Shown in pieces: positions 9,501-18,062 of a stretch of DNA of 34,714 nucleotides. The translations under genes and the position numbers were made by a program. The stretch's first letter is position 1. The number at the start of each line of letters is the position of its first letter. Source of the DNA: Flavobacteriales bacterium (GTDB lineage Bacteria > Bacteroidota > Bacteroidia > Flavobacteriales > UA16); assembly GCA_030831885.1 (NCBI GenBank), contig JAURKF010000294.1:1-34714 (forward strand), in the 5' to 3' direction. Under the pieces are notes generated by a model. It did not search any database. It worked only from the letters and a program-made list of their open reading frames with translations, and had not been told where the DNA came from.

Positions 9501-11405
9501 CCGCCAACTTTCGTTGCGGTTCCTGAAGAGATTACACTAGGGTGTGGCGCTGATTACGTGCTCGAAGACCCGATTGCAATCGATGAATGCTCTGAAGTAA
9601 CTATTACCGAAGAGCAATATTTATTGGGTGGTTGTGGAAATAGCTATGTTAGAATATTCACCGCAACAGATGGTTGCGGCAACTGGACTACCGTGGAACA
9701 GGTTGTCAATATCATTGATGAGTCCGCCCCTGAATTTATCGATACCCCTCAAACAATTGAGTTGAATTGCGGTGATGCTGTGCCTGCCGCTGATGAAGTA
9801 GCATTCGATTTCTGCGGTGAAGTGACCATGTCTCACACCGATGTAGAGGCTGGATTATTTGGTTGTGGTTATCAGATATTGCGCACCTATACCGCAACGG
9901 ATGAATGCGGTAACAGCTCAGAATTTGTTCAAATCATTCAATTTACAGATAATGAAGGCCCTGAGTTTATTGCTGCTCCTGAAGACATCACGCTTTCTTG
10001 TGGAGAAGAGATTCCTTCGGCTGAACTACCGCAGGCAATTGATTCATGTTCAGATTTAGTTGAGGTAACCTACGAGGACAATCTGAATCAGGGCCCTTGT
10101 GCAGGTTCATATGTGCTTACGCGCACATTTACAGCGACGGATTTGTGTGGAAACAGCACAACGCATATTCAGACAATATCTGCCGTAGATAATGTTGCTC
10201 CTGTATTTGATTCTTTCCCGGCCCAGGTTGAGCTTGCGTGCGGAGGAATTGATGATATCACGGTTACAGCAACCGACAACTGCTCAGGCGAGGTAACAAT
10301 TAGTTTTGTTGATAGCCAAGTTTCCGGCACAGGTTGCGGAGTGCGCCAACGCACGTACACTGCTACGGATGCTTGCGGTAACACAGCAGTTGCGGAACAG
10401 ACCATTATTATTGGCGATCAGGTTGCTCCTGAATTTACCTCTTTCCCAACGGATGCTGATGTTTCATGCGACCAAGTATCACCGGTTGAAGAAATTGATA
10501 TCGAATACGTTGACAATTGTGCGGATGTTTCTGTGAGCTGGAATGAAGAATTGGTTCCGGGCGATTGTTTAAATAGCTATACATTAATTCGCACTTGTAC
10601 TCTAGGAGATGCTTGTGGCAATGAATCATCAGCAAGCTATACTTTAAATGTTTCTGATACGGAGGCTCCGCAAATTCTGGGAGTTGATGGAGATTTAATT
10701 CTGGACTGTGGTGCAGAAATACCATATACAAATGTGATTGTTACGGATAATTGCTCTGCACAACCGCAGGTTACCTTAACTGAAACGGAAGAAGTTTTTG
10801 GATGCTTTACGATTGTTTCACGCCGCTGGACTGCAATCGATGATTGCGGTAACGTAAGTCAGCAGGTGCAGATTATCACATTCCTTGATCAGACAGCACC
10901 TGTGCTGAGCGATTATCCTGAGTCTTTGGTTCTGGATTGTGGCACTATTGCACCAGAGGCTCCGGTGATTACGGCCACTGACAATTGCGCGGCCGACATT
11001 GAGGTAGGATTCTCTGAGACGTATAATGCAAATGATGGATGCGGTTCAATAGAAAGGACCTGGTGCGCCGAAGATTGCAGTGGCAACTTTACATGTCATA
11101 CGCAAATTATCACGTTCCAGCAACCTACTCAATCTGTGATGATCAGTCATGCTGAACTTCGCACTTGGCAAGAGGCTACCAACCGCATTGCTATTCAGCT
11201 TACGGCGAATGAGTCGGGACGTTGGGGTGTAGATGCCTTTGACATGAATGGACGTCGCGTTTCCAGCTTGTTTGTAGGCGATTTAAAAGCCGGTGAGGAC
11301 CGTCGTTTGGTTGTTGATGCCGATGTCTTCATGAGTGGAGTCTATGTTATTCAATTCAGCAATGGTTCTAATACGGTGACAAGCCGATTATCGATTGTTA
11401 GATAA
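6531..11405 (+). CDS. Giant secreted HYR-like repeat protein with type A T9SS tail
   Basis: The 1624-residue protein starts with a signal peptide (hydrophobic residues 17-31, cleavage near AAAQ at 29-32). Seventeen HYR-like/Ig-like repeats follow, each ending in a Y/W-T-A-T-D-A/G-C-G-N motif; the first Cys-Gly-Asn cysteine is residue 276. Repeats also share LxCGxxxP and ATDNCS, so each has about four cysteines, probably in disulfides. A unit of about 177 residues is inserted in repeat 1 (see separate entry). The last 90 or so residues (GRWGVDAFDMNGRRVSSLF, then LVVDADVFMSGVYVIQFSNG) match a Por_Secre_tail type A sorting domain. The protein should therefore cross the outer membrane by T9SS and be anchored at the surface or released. 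The likely role is adhesion or matrix structure; no catalytic domain is recognised. The gene is monocistronic, with terminators on both sides. Confidence 0.88.
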   Translation: MINLYLTLNGRTFLRLAMTVMFAATFVWAAAQPTFTNFGPDLTLTCGDNLPSADGVSAISDCEGPVVVNQFIEESGNVVASCNVTSAFGPGVDWAVWLPVLDAPSVAWNFVGERSLTFYANGTGRLTGTIQNAGNVAWQMTVDMRFENGLNWESWHALGRSYKNDFGLAGDNYLDWMYYELNPSFSHFSGIGALEGSELSLQHLPTNYYFGFQVGVGSNNKNANDGMSGWFTYTGNFNGASVSGNGDVNVDRACETPEQGCGATEFTYTYRAEDACGNVAYASRVITFEDTTAPVFGEIMSPMIVGCDAVATVYAEAEDACSDVVISYSDEVVEAGCPGIISRVYTATDGCGNVSTAEQTLYLVDGGQPEFTLFPDDTTIDCESAGALTAEVEYSAVCPNTVLTVTEEITAGSCPSNYTIVREYTLTDACGNSVSQSWSIQVVDTQAPVLENVPLSAEINCGDEVPYGVPSATDNCSEFEITSQLVTEVLTCGSVETTTWTATDACGNSSTATQVVTLTDGLDPEFSFIPPSITIACGELVELQEALATDDCSSVTLVFTDEPLYDCGGSFIRIWRAFDGCGNQASESTVVNIVDTEAPVLVGVPDVAEGSCGGTPPSAVVTAVDNCDNDVSVEFSEESVPGNCGSVVTYTWTATDACGNTASAQRTFALTDNEGPVFELPLESVYANCGDAIDGLNVATPVVSDACSEVVSIDYTDQEVAGECALLIVRTYVATDGCGNTSTAERIIIFEDTTAPVFVSVTENILSVCGVANEVELPVVEDNCSDVSIAYEDETINGQGCSGSLIRHWIATDACGNVATYDQEITYSDNVPPVIVSFPDDMTAGCDQVPVADVSAIVFEDNCSDAAVSVLDTFIPGGCTGGYNIERTYTVTDACGNSASAIQTIFVVDEVAPVLFGVPADTILTCGEELVIAETFATDNCSNQSDIILSVEDQWIDYSCGSTLQRIYTASDACGNSTSIVQEITIIDNVPPTFVAVPEEITLGCGADYVLEDPIAIDECSEVTITEEQYLLGGCGNSYVRIFTATDGCGNWTTVEQVVNIIDESAPEFIDTPQTIELNCGDAVPAADEVAFDFCGEVTMSHTDVEAGLFGCGYQILRTYTATDECGNSSEFVQIIQFTDNEGPEFIAAPEDITLSCGEEIPSAELPQAIDSCSDLVEVTYEDNLNQGPCAGSYVLTRTFTATDLCGNSTTHIQTISAVDNVAPVFDSFPAQVELACGGIDDITVTATDNCSGEVTISFVDSQVSGTGCGVRQRTYTATDACGNTAVAEQTIIIGDQVAPEFTSFPTDADVSCDQVSPVEEIDIEYVDNCADVSVSWNEELVPGDCLNSYTLIRTCTLGDACGNESSASYTLNVSDTEAPQILGVDGDLILDCGAEIPYTNVIVTDNCSAQPQVTLTETEEVFGCFTIVSRRWTAIDDCGNVSQQVQIITFLDQTAPVLSDYPESLVLDCGTIAPEAPVITATDNCAADIEVGFSETYNANDGCGSIERTWCAEDCSGNFTCHTQIITFQQPTQSVMISHAELRTWQEATNRIAIQLTANESGRWGVDAFDMNGRRVSSLFVGDLKAGEDRRLVVDADVFMSGVYVIQFSNGSNTVTSRLSIVR
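6777..7307 (+). other. Domain inserted within the first HYR-like repeat
   Basis: Residues about 83-259 of the giant protein interrupt repeat 1 between its third strand region (IEESGNVVASC) and its Cys-Gly-Asn end (TYTYRAEDACGN). The insert is rich in aromatic residues and glycine (VDWAVWLPVLDAP, LTFYANGTGRLTG, NYYFGFQVGVG) and nearly cysteine-free, unlike the repeats around it. It looks like a beta-sandwich of its own. I do not recognise a family. It is the only non-repeat globular part of the protein, so it may carry ligand binding (inference). Confidence 0.6.
7311..11130 (+). repeat. Tandem Cys-Gly-Asn (HYR-like) repeat array, 17 copies
   Basis: The Cys-Gly-Asn cysteine codon occurs at 7356, 7581, 7818, 8046, 8271, 8502, 8742, 8973, 9213, 9450, 9675, 9906, 10146, 10374, 10614 and 10845, plus a variant copy at 11076 (DCSGN). 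Spacing varies between 225 and 240 bases, about 77 residues per unit. At the DNA level a core close to GATGCTTGCGGAAAT recurs, but the units otherwise differ strongly, so this is an old, diversified array. Confidence 0.9.
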
Positions 11406-11431
11406 TAGATATAGTTCTTAAGAATTTGTGC

Positions 11432-11467
11432 AAAAGACCCGCTACTCTGCGGGTCTTTTGTTTTTTA
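11432..11467 (+). terminator. Rho-independent terminator after the HYR-like gene
   Basis: A perfect 11-base-pair stem (AAAAGACCCGC pairing with GCGGGTCTTTT) has a 6-base loop (TACTCT) and is followed by GTTTTTT. It lies 26 bases after the giant gene's stop and ahead of priA. Confidence 0.9.
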
Positions 11468-11494
11468 CGAATATCTGGGCTTCTATGCTCGGTG

Positions 11495-11502
11495 TATCTT
11501 CG
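11495..11502 (+). promoter_or_regulatory. Weak candidate -7 element (TATCTTCG) for priA
   Basis: This matches seven of the eight bases of TAnnTTTG-type elements and sits only 5 bases before the priA ATG. It would give a leaderless or nearly leaderless transcript. No good -33 partner is seen. The same close arrangement occurs at panD. Confidence 0.2.
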
Positions 11503-11507
11503 CCCTT

Positions 11508-13979
11508 ATGGACCGCGTAACCTTGTTTGCCGATGTAATAGTGCCCCAGGCATTGCCCGTTCCGCTAACGTATCGGATACCATTCGATTGGAACGACTAC
11601 GTGTTGGTTGGTCAGCGAGTAGTTGTCCCTCTTGGCAAGGCAAAATTGATTACGGGTATAATTCGAAAAATTCATACCAACGGCCCCGCGCAGTACCAAG
11701 CAAAATACATTGATGCTCTGTTGGATGAGCATGCGTTGGTTGGAGCGGAGCAACTTGCCTTGTGGGATTGGATGGCCACATACTATTGCTGCACGACAGG
11801 GGATGTTATGAATGCTGCATTGCCTGCAGGGTTGAAATTGTCTAGTGAAACGAAGTTTGTTCTGGTGAACGATGAGGATGAAAGTGAACTTGGTGAGAAG
11901 GAACAGATTGTGGTGAGAGCACTGCGTTCAAGAGGAAGCATTACGTTGGATGACATGGCCGAGTTGCTTGCTATTAAGCAAGTACAACCCATAGCGAAGC
12001 GACTTGTAGAATCAGGGTGGTTGCGCAGTGAGGAGGAGATCAAGGAGAAGTTTAAGCCTAAAACAGTTGATTTTATTGCCCTTTCAAGCCAATGCGATTC
12101 GGATGCCAAGCTTCAGCGTGTTTTTGCCGACTTGGAGTCGCGCAGAGCGCAAAAGCAAGCTGATGCATTGATGCTTTTTCTTCAGCTATCGCAATGGGAT
12201 GGGAAAAGAGCTGCAGAGGTGGAACGATCAAAACTTGTAAAACAGGGGGCTGTAGCCTCTGTTATTTCTGCTTTAGTAGAAAAGGAAATATTCACATTGA
12301 CAACGCGCGAAGTTGGCCGGTTGAATGCTGATTTGGTTTCAACCTCTCCAACTCGTGAGCTTTCTGATGCTCAGAGAAAGGCGAGAGAGGCGGTAATCGA
12401 CGCTTGGAAGGAAAAGGATGTGTGCTTGTTGCATGGAGTTACTTCCAGTGGTAAAACAGAAGTCTATGCAACGCTGATAGAGGAAACCCTCGCAAAAGGA
12501 AAGCAAGTGTTGTTTCTTCTACCTGAAATTGCATTGACCACGCAGATCATTCAGCGCTTGCGAAAATTTTTCGGTAAACGTGTCGGTGTTTACCACAGCG
12601 GTTACAGCGATAACGAGCGCACGGAGGTTTGGAACAAAGTGCTCAGTGATATTCCGGGTGAATGCGATGTAGTGTTAGGGGCGCGGAGTGCGCTTTTTTT
12701 ACCATTCAATCGCTTGGGTTTAGTGATAGTAGATGAAGAGCATGAGCAGAGTTTCAAGCAGCACGATCCTTCACCGCGTTATCAGGCGCGCGATACGGCG
12801 CTGTGGCTTGCCACACGCTTCGGTGCGAAGGTGCTGCTGGGTTCGGCAACTCCCTCTATCGAAAGCTATTGGAATGCGGTGAATGGTCGTTATGGTTTGG
12901 TTGAATTGCATGAACGTTACGGGGGATTACAATTGCCTGAAGTGTTGTTGTGCGATGTGCGAAAAGAGATTAAATCAAAAACGATGCACGGCAATTTCAC
13001 CCAGGAACTCATAGTTGAAATGCAACGTGTGATTGAAGCAGGTGAGCAAATCATATTATTTCAAAACCGCCGCGGTTATGCGCCCTTGTGGGAATGTGAA
13101 AGTTGCGGATGGGTTCCCATGTGCACGCGTTGCGACGTGAGTTTAACGTACCATAAATTTTCGCATCAATTACGCTGTCATTATTGTGGATACACTACAA
13201 CTCCTGTTCCCGCTTGTCATGCATGCGGTTCGGTTGAAATGAAGATGCTGGGTTTTGGAACAGAGAAAATTGAAGAAGACCTACAGGCACATTTTCCCGA
13301 TGTTCGAATTCAACGAATGGATCTCGATACTACACGAAGCAAATCGAGCTACCGAAAAATAATCAGCGAGTTTGAAACCGGGCAGACGCAGATTCTGGTG
13401 GGCACACAAATGGTGACTAAAGGGCTCGATTTCGACAATGTTTCACTCGTTGGCATTTTGAGTGCCGACAAGATGATGAACTATCCCGATTTCCGCGCTA
13501 TGGAGCGGAGCTTTCAGATCATGTTGCAGGTGGCGGGTCGTGCCGGTAGAAAGAACAAACGCGGAAAGGTGCTTATTCAAACCTATAACCCGGAGCATTG
13601 GCTGTTGGATTTGGTCGTAAAAGGTGATTATAAAACTTTTTATGAGCGAGAAGTCCGCGAGCGATATCAGTTTGTTTATCCTCCATTCGTGCGCCTGATG
13701 CGCATTACCCTCAAGCATAAAGACGATACTGTTGCACAGCGTGCCGCCCAAGAGGTGCAACGAATTATCGCTCCTGTGCTTAAGGATAGGGTGCTCGGAC
13801 CAGAGAGGCCTTACATTCCTCGCATCAATAATTATTACTTGCAACAGTTTTTAGTGCGTCTCGATAAGCGCAAGGAGAGCGAAGCCATCAAGGCTACAGT
13901 GATACAAATGATTCGGTTACGACTTGCCGAGACGGACTTCAAGCAGGTACGTCTTAGTATCGATGTTGACCCCTTGTAA
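11508..13979 (+). CDS. priA: Primosomal replication restart helicase PriA
   Basis: The 823-residue protein restarts stalled replication forks by binding forked DNA, unwinding it 3' to 5' and loading the replicative helicase through the primosome. It has the PriA 3'-DNA-binding N-terminus (VPQALPVPLTYRIP). Walker A is GVTSSGKT (about residues 310-317), Walker B DEEH (409-412), and GSATPS is motif III. Eight cysteines in two zinc-binding clusters start at Cys530 and Cys533 (ECESCGWVPMCTRC, then RCHYCG and ACHACGS). The later helicase motifs include GTQMVTKGLDF and QVAGRAGR. The length is slightly above E. coli PriA. The ATG at 11508 aligns with the conserved N-terminus. It converges on fumC with an 18-base gap and no obvious terminator between them. 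Confidence 0.97.
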   Translation: MDRVTLFADVIVPQALPVPLTYRIPFDWNDYVLVGQRVVVPLGKAKLITGIIRKIHTNGPAQYQAKYIDALLDEHALVGAEQLALWDWMATYYCCTTGDVMNAALPAGLKLSSETKFVLVNDEDESELGEKEQIVVRALRSRGSITLDDMAELLAIKQVQPIAKRLVESGWLRSEEEIKEKFKPKTVDFIALSSQCDSDAKLQRVFADLESRRAQKQADALMLFLQLSQWDGKRAAEVERSKLVKQGAVASVISALVEKEIFTLTTREVGRLNADLVSTSPTRELSDAQRKAREAVIDAWKEKDVCLLHGVTSSGKTEVYATLIEETLAKGKQVLFLLPEIALTTQIIQRLRKFFGKRVGVYHSGYSDNERTEVWNKVLSDIPGECDVVLGARSALFLPFNRLGLVIVDEEHEQSFKQHDPSPRYQARDTALWLATRFGAKVLLGSATPSIESYWNAVNGRYGLVELHERYGGLQLPEVLLCDVRKEIKSKTMHGNFTQELIVEMQRVIEAGEQIILFQNRRGYAPLWECESCGWVPMCTRCDVSLTYHKFSHQLRCHYCGYTTTPVPACHACGSVEMKMLGFGTEKIEEDLQAHFPDVRIQRMDLDTTRSKSSYRKIISEFETGQTQILVGTQMVTKGLDFDNVSLVGILSADKMMNYPDFRAMERSFQIMLQVAGRAGRKNKRGKVLIQTYNPEHWLLDLVVKGDYKTFYEREVRERYQFVYPPFVRLMRITLKHKDDTVAQRAAQEVQRIIAPVLKDRVLGPERPYIPRINNYYLQQFLVRLDKRKESEAIKATVIQMIRLRLAETDFKQVRLSIDVDPL

Positions 13980-13997
13980 CTTTTTCGTTCTTTCTGC

Positions 13998-15395
13998 TTA
14001 GGAGAGATTGCCCACCATGTTGGCCGGAACCACCCATTGGTCGTAGTCTTCCGCAGAAACGTGTCCCAGGCGCACGGCTTCTTCTTTCAAGGTTGTTCCG
14101 TTTTTATGCGCTGACTTGGCAATTTCGGCCGCTTTGTAGTAGCCGATTTTTGTATTGAGTGCGGTAACCAACATCAACGATTGATCAACTAGTTGCTGAA
14201 TGCGATCATGGTTGGGCTCTATGCCTGCTGCGCAGTGATCATTAAAAGATACACACGCATCGCCCAGTAATTCGGCGCTTTGCAGAAAGTTGTAGGCCAT
14301 CATTGGTTTGAATACGTTTAGCTCGTAATGACCTTGGGTTCCCCCCACAGTGATTGCTACGTCGTTGCCCATCACCTGAGCACACACCATCGTAAGCGCT
14401 TCACATTGTGTTGGGTTTACTTTTCCCGGCATGATACTGCTTCCCGGCTCATTCTCGGGAATGAAAATTTCACCTATACCACTTCGTGGTCCGCTGGCCA
14501 TCATGCGAATGTCGTTGGCGATTTTGTTGAGCGAAACAGCTAGTTGCTTCAATGCGCCATGGCTTTCGACGATACCGTCGTGAGCGGCGAGAGCCTCGAA
14601 CTTGTTAGGAGCACTGGTGAATGGAAGCCCGCTGAACTCGGCGATTTTCTTGGCAACTAATTCAGAATATCCTTTTGGTGCATTGAGTCCTGTGCCTACA
14701 GCAGTTCCCCCCAGCGCTAGTTCCCCTAGGTGCGAGAGTGTGTTGTTGAGTGCACGCAGTCCGTGATTGAGCTGGGCGACATACCCGCTCAATTCCTGGC
14801 CAAGCGTTACGGGCGTTGCATCCATTAAATGCGTACGCCCAATTTTTACCACCTGCATAAATTCTTTGCTCTTTGCTTGAAGCGTGTTGCGCAGAAGAGT
14901 TACACCCGGAATGGTTTTTTTTACTACCGATTCGTATGCTGCAATGTGCATGGCAGTAGGGTAGGTGTCATTGGAAGATTGCGACTTGTTTACATCGTCG
15001 TTTGCTCCCAGCAGCATCTCTTTGTCGCCTAGTTTTCCTCCCAGCATCACATGCGCGCGGTTGGCAATCACCTCGTTTACGTTCATATTGCTTTGGGTGC
15101 CACTGCCGGTTTGCCAAATCACCAACGGGAATTGATCATCGAGTTTCCCTTCAAGAATTTCATCACACACTTTGCTAATGGCATCGCGCTTTTCTGCAGG
15201 TAATACACCTAGCTCGCAATTAGTATGAGCAGCAGCTTTTTTGAGAATGGCGAAGGCGCGAATGATTTCCTTAGGCATCGAAGCTTCGGGACCAATTTTG
15301 AAATTATTGCGTGAGCGTTCGGTTTGCGCACCCCAGTAAACGTGGGCGGGGACTTTTACTTCGCCCATCGTGTCTTTTTCAATTCTATACTCCAT
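13998..15395 (-). CDS. fumC: Class II fumarate hydratase
   Basis: The 465-residue enzyme converts fumarate and water to L-malate in the citric acid cycle. It is the iron-independent class II type. The superfamily signature [13 protein letters not shown] lies at residues 318-330, with the catalytic serine at 319 by homology with E. coli Ser318. [10 protein letters not shown] (187-196) holds the active-site histidine at 189, and [14 protein letters not shown] lies at 96-109. The length is normal for FumC. The start ATG is 24 bases downstream of the prfB stop on the same strand, so the two are probably co-transcribed. Aspartase and argininosuccinate lyase are relatives, but the motifs fit fumarase best. 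Confidence 0.95.
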   Translation of the reverse strand: MEYRIEKDTMGEVKVPAHVYWGAQTERSRNNFKIGPEASMPKEIIRAFAILKKAAAHTNCELGVLPAEKRDAISKVCDEILEGKLDDQFPLVIWQTGSGTQSNMNVNEVIANRAHVMLGGKLGDKEMLLGANDDVNKSQSSNDTYPTAMHIAAYESVVKKTIPGVTLLRNTLQAKSKEFMQVVKIGRTHLMDATPVTLGQELSGYVAQLNHGLRALNNTLSHLGELALGGTAVGTGLNAPKGYSELVAKKIAEFSGLPFTSAPNKFEALAAHDGIVESHGALKQLAVSLNKIANDIRMMASGPRSGIGEIFIPENEPGSSIMPGKVNPTQCEALTMVCAQVMGNDVAITVGGTQGHYELNVFKPMMAYNFLQSAELLGDACVSFNDHCAAGIEPNHDRIQQLVDQSLMLVTALNTKIGYYKAAEIAKSAHKNGTTLKEEAVRLGHVSAEDYDQWVVPANMVGNLS

Positions 15396-15419
15396 GCTAT
15401 TAGAAAATTCGTTGGTTTT

Positions 15420-16524
15420 TTAATTCGTTTCGGCTGCCTTTCCTTTTTGCATCAGGTAGCCTTTCAAAAATTCATCGAGGTAGCCATCCATTACTGCGTC
15501 CACATCGGATGTTTCTACGCCGGTGCGTACGTCTTTTACGAGCTTATAGGGTTGCATTACGTAGTTGCGAATTTGCGAACCCCATTCAATTTTTTTCTTG
15601 GTAGCTTCAATTTCGCTGCGCGCAGCATTACGCTTTTCAAGTTCCATTTCATAGAGCTGCGATTTCAATAATTGCATTGCTTTCTCCTTGTTTTGGAGCT
15701 GTGAACGCGTTTCGGTGTTGTCGATGATGATGCCGGTGGGAGCGTGTCGTAAACGCACGCCGGTTTCTACTTTGTTTACGTTTTGTCCACCGGCCCCGCC
15801 GCTTCGGAAAGTATCCCAGGTAATGTCGGCCGGATTGATTGCAATTTCGATTGAGTCATCGACGAGTGGATAGACGTACACGCTGACGAACGAAGTATGC
15901 CTGCGAGCGTTTGAGTCGAAAGGTGAAATGCGCACCAGGCGATGCACTCCGTTTTCTCCCTTGAGCATTCCGAAGGCGAATTCGCCGTCTATTTCAAGTG
16001 TACATTGTTTGACGCCTGCCACATCGCCTTCCTGCATGTCGAGTTCTTTTACAGTATGGCCATTTTTCTGCGCCCACATCACGTACATGCGCATGAGCAT
16101 GCCGGCCCAATCGCAACTCTCTGTTCCTCCTGCTCCTGCCGTAATTTGAAGCACAGCGTTTAATCCGTCCTCTTCTGAGCTGAGCATGTTTTTGAACTCG
16201 AGATCTTCTACTCGGGTGGAAGCAAGCTTGAATTGTGCCTCGAGTTCATCTTCCGTTGCTGCCTGCTCTTTGAAGAAATCGCATAGAACGACGAGGTCCT
16301 CGACTGCATCAGAACAGTTTTTAAAGGCGTCGGTCCAGATTTTTTTGTTGCGGATTTGACGCATTACCTGTTCGGCTTTTTTCGCGTCGTTCCAGAAGTC
16401 GGGGTCTTGGGTGAGTTTTTCGTCTTCCTTGATTTGAAGTAGTTTTACATCAACGTCAAAGATACCTCCCGAGCGCGGTAACGCGCTCTTTCAGCTCACC
16501 GATAGCATCGCTTGTAATTGCCAT
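15420..16524 (-). CDS. prfB: Peptide chain release factor 2, made by +1 programmed frameshift
   Basis: RF2 ends translation at UGA and UAA. The coding sequence is in two frames. Frame 0 starts at the ATG at 16524 and gives 22 residues ([20 protein letters not shown], then YL) before an in-frame TGA (16458-16456). Skipping base 16458 shifts into the frame that runs to the stop at 15420. The joined protein is 367 residues, against 365 in E. coli. The stop-codon-recognition tripeptide Ser-Pro-Phe is at 200-202 and the catalytic GGQ at 245-247, both five residues before the E. coli positions. A single-frame reading would start at 16364 and lose about 53 N-terminal residues. It is probably co-transcribed with fumC. 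Confidence 0.95.
16455..16470 (-). promoter_or_regulatory. prfB: RF2 programmed +1 frameshift site
   Basis: On the minus strand this reads GGGAGGTATCTTTGAC. It has a Shine-Dalgarno-like GGGAGG, three bases of spacing, the slippery CTT codon, the in-frame TGA, and a following C. This is the same layout as the E. coli site (AGGGGGTATCTTTGAC). When RF2 is scarce, the ribosome pauses at TGA and slips by one base to make more RF2, which is autoregulation. Confidence 0.95.
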
Positions 16525-16609
16525 AATGATTAAGCACTGAAATTAAAAATGCGGCTGCGAAGGTAGTTATCTTTACCGCGGAAAGCATCATTAATCATCA
16601 AATTGCAGT

Positions 16610-17401
16610 ATGCTAGATCTATCTAATAATGAGGAATCCCCTGATGTACCCCGTTCAATCGACTCCATCGTGACCGAGGGATACACATTTAGTCTTTTGC
16701 AAAATATTCAATTTGGGTTCAAGAGATTTGGTGCCGAAGCCGGAATATATGTGGCTTTCACACTAGTGTATTTCGCAATTTCTATGGCAGCAAACGCGCT
16801 TCCTTACATTGGAGATGTCGTTGGTTTGATGATAGAGGCACCGTTGATTGCAGGTTTTATATACTATTCGCGGTTGCAGCGAAATAATGATTTTAGGGAT
16901 TTTTCCAATTTCTTCACCGGATTCAAAAATGGGTATTGGCCAATATTCGTAGCGCAGAGAATTCTCGTGAATCTTATTATAGTTTTAGTAGTTCTTGCGA
17001 TCGTACTTCCCATTTTTTGGGAACCAATTCAACATTTTGTTTCCGATCTCGAGAAAATAGAGACGATGAGTGAAAAGGAGTTGGGCCAATTTCTAGTGTC
17101 TATTTTTACTCCTGCCGTAATTCAGGCTGCGTGCATTTCAGCGGCGATTGCTTTGGTCGTAATGACTTTTTTTTGCCTGGCACCTTTTTTCATTGTGTAT
17201 AGAGGTTTTTCAGCGTTTCAGGCAATACGCGCCAGTTGCAGAGTGGTGATGTGTAAGTATCCCATGTTTTTGCTGTTCAACCTAATCCTATGGTTGATAA
17301 TAATTGCAGGGCTTATGCTTTGCTGTGTTGGATTGCTTGCAGCGCTAACCGTTTTTTACCTTGCTCTTGCTTCTGCATATGAGGAAATTACCGGAGATTG
17401 A
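16610..17401 (+). CDS. Multi-pass integral membrane protein, unknown function
   Basis: The 263-residue protein has a polar N-terminus of about 40 residues and roughly five to six hydrophobic segments (about residues 45-65, 70-90, 115-143, 172-200, 222-255). The pattern of long glycine- and alanine-rich helices resembles DUF975/GlpP-membrane-domain-like proteins, but I cannot assign it to one family. The motif FRDFSNFFTGFKNGYWPIF recalls that group. It is divergent from prfB with an 85-base gap, and its last 14 bases overlap the end of recX on the other strand. Function unknown. Confidence 0.75.
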   Translation: MLDLSNNEESPDVPRSIDSIVTEGYTFSLLQNIQFGFKRFGAEAGIYVAFTLVYFAISMAANALPYIGDVVGLMIEAPLIAGFIYYSRLQRNNDFRDFSNFFTGFKNGYWPIFVAQRILVNLIIVLVVLAIVLPIFWEPIQHFVSDLEKIETMSEKELGQFLVSIFTPAVIQAACISAAIALVVMTFFCLAPFFIVYRGFSAFQAIRASCRVVMCKYPMFLLFNLILWLIIIAGLMLCCVGLLAALTVFYLALASAYEEITGD

Positions 17402-17873
17402 TTGCGTCTATGTCAATCTGCATCTGCACAAGTCCTTTTTTAATTTTATCGTAAGCGAATCCTTTTCTCAATAGGAATTGAATGAGTTTCGCTGTGCGCT
17501 CGTAATCACTTTTTGCTTTTATGGAAGGCCATTTTCGCCGAGCGAGCTCATGTAAGTTTTCATCATGAACTTCCGATTGAATGTTTGCAAGGGCATTGGC
17601 GATATGTTCATCCGCTATAGAACGTGCCTTCAGGTGCATTCTAATTTTTAGGTTGCCCCATCGTTGCAGACTGGATTTGTCGTGAGCGAATGCTGAAGCA
17701 AATCGTTCGTCGCTCAATAAATTTCCCTTTTCAAGGCGAGCAATACAGGACGCGATGAATGTTTTTTCCGCTTGCCATCGCATGAGTTTTTGACTGATGT
17801 CAAATCTGCAGCGCTCTCCTTTGTTGCACCAATCCACAAGTTTGGAGTAGGCTATTTCCTCGCTGTATTTCAT
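17388..17873 (-). CDS. recX: Regulatory protein RecX
   Basis: The 161-residue, mostly helical, basic protein is of the RecX family, which binds RecA filaments and limits recombination and the SOS response. The diagnostic stretch LSDERFASAFAHDK (near residue 53), followed by WGNLKIRMHLKARSI, is the RecX core, and helical-repeat three-helix units flank it. The start is the ATG at 17873. The 3' end overlaps the convergent membrane protein gene by 14 bases. recA is not in the window, so recX is unlinked from it here. Confidence 0.9.
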   Translation of the reverse strand: MKYSEEIAYSKLVDWCNKGERCRFDISQKLMRWQAEKTFIASCIARLEKGNLLSDERFASAFAHDKSSLQRWGNLKIRMHLKARSIADEHIANALANIQSEVHDENLHELARRKWPSIKAKSDYERTAKLIQFLLRKGFAYDKIKKGLVQMQIDIDAINLR

Positions 17874-17990
17874 GTGATGAATGGAGGTGGGCTAATGTGT
17901 CCGAAAAACAAGTTCAATTGCATGTCGGTGGTGGGTTGGAAAGTATGAAAAAAACCGTTTCGATAGTAAATTATCCGTAGAAAAAAGCCT

Positions 17991-18020
17991 TTTGTGGCGT
18001 GACTGCTTTAGTTACTTTTG
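17991..18020 (+). promoter_or_regulatory. Bacteroidota-type promoter for the DUF349 gene
   Basis: A TTTG at 17991-17994 is followed after 18 bases by an exact TAnnTTTG element (TACTTTTG, 18013-18020). The usual spacing is 19-21. Transcription would start near 18027, leaving a leader of about 35 bases. A short hairpin (CCCTC, loop, GAGGG at 18026-18040) would sit at the very 5' end of the transcript. Confidence 0.55.
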
Positions 18021-18062
18021 CGAAACCCTCGCTTGGAGGGCTAGATTATTTATTTCGTTTTA

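Noticed and set aside
6906..10731. Several minus-strand open frames of 60-133 residues inside the HYR-like gene
   Set aside because: They are shadows of a repetitive coding sequence, with no recognisable motifs and no promoter. The plus-strand frame explains the region fully.
7311..11130. Regular repeats that could be mistaken for a CRISPR array or a DNA-level satellite
   Set aside because: The repeat is protein-level (about 77 residues), in frame throughout, with variable DNA and no short identical repeats with unique spacers.
16364..16364. ATG at 16364 as the start of prfB
   Set aside because: It would remove about 53 N-terminal residues. The upstream frameshift site restores normal RF2 length.
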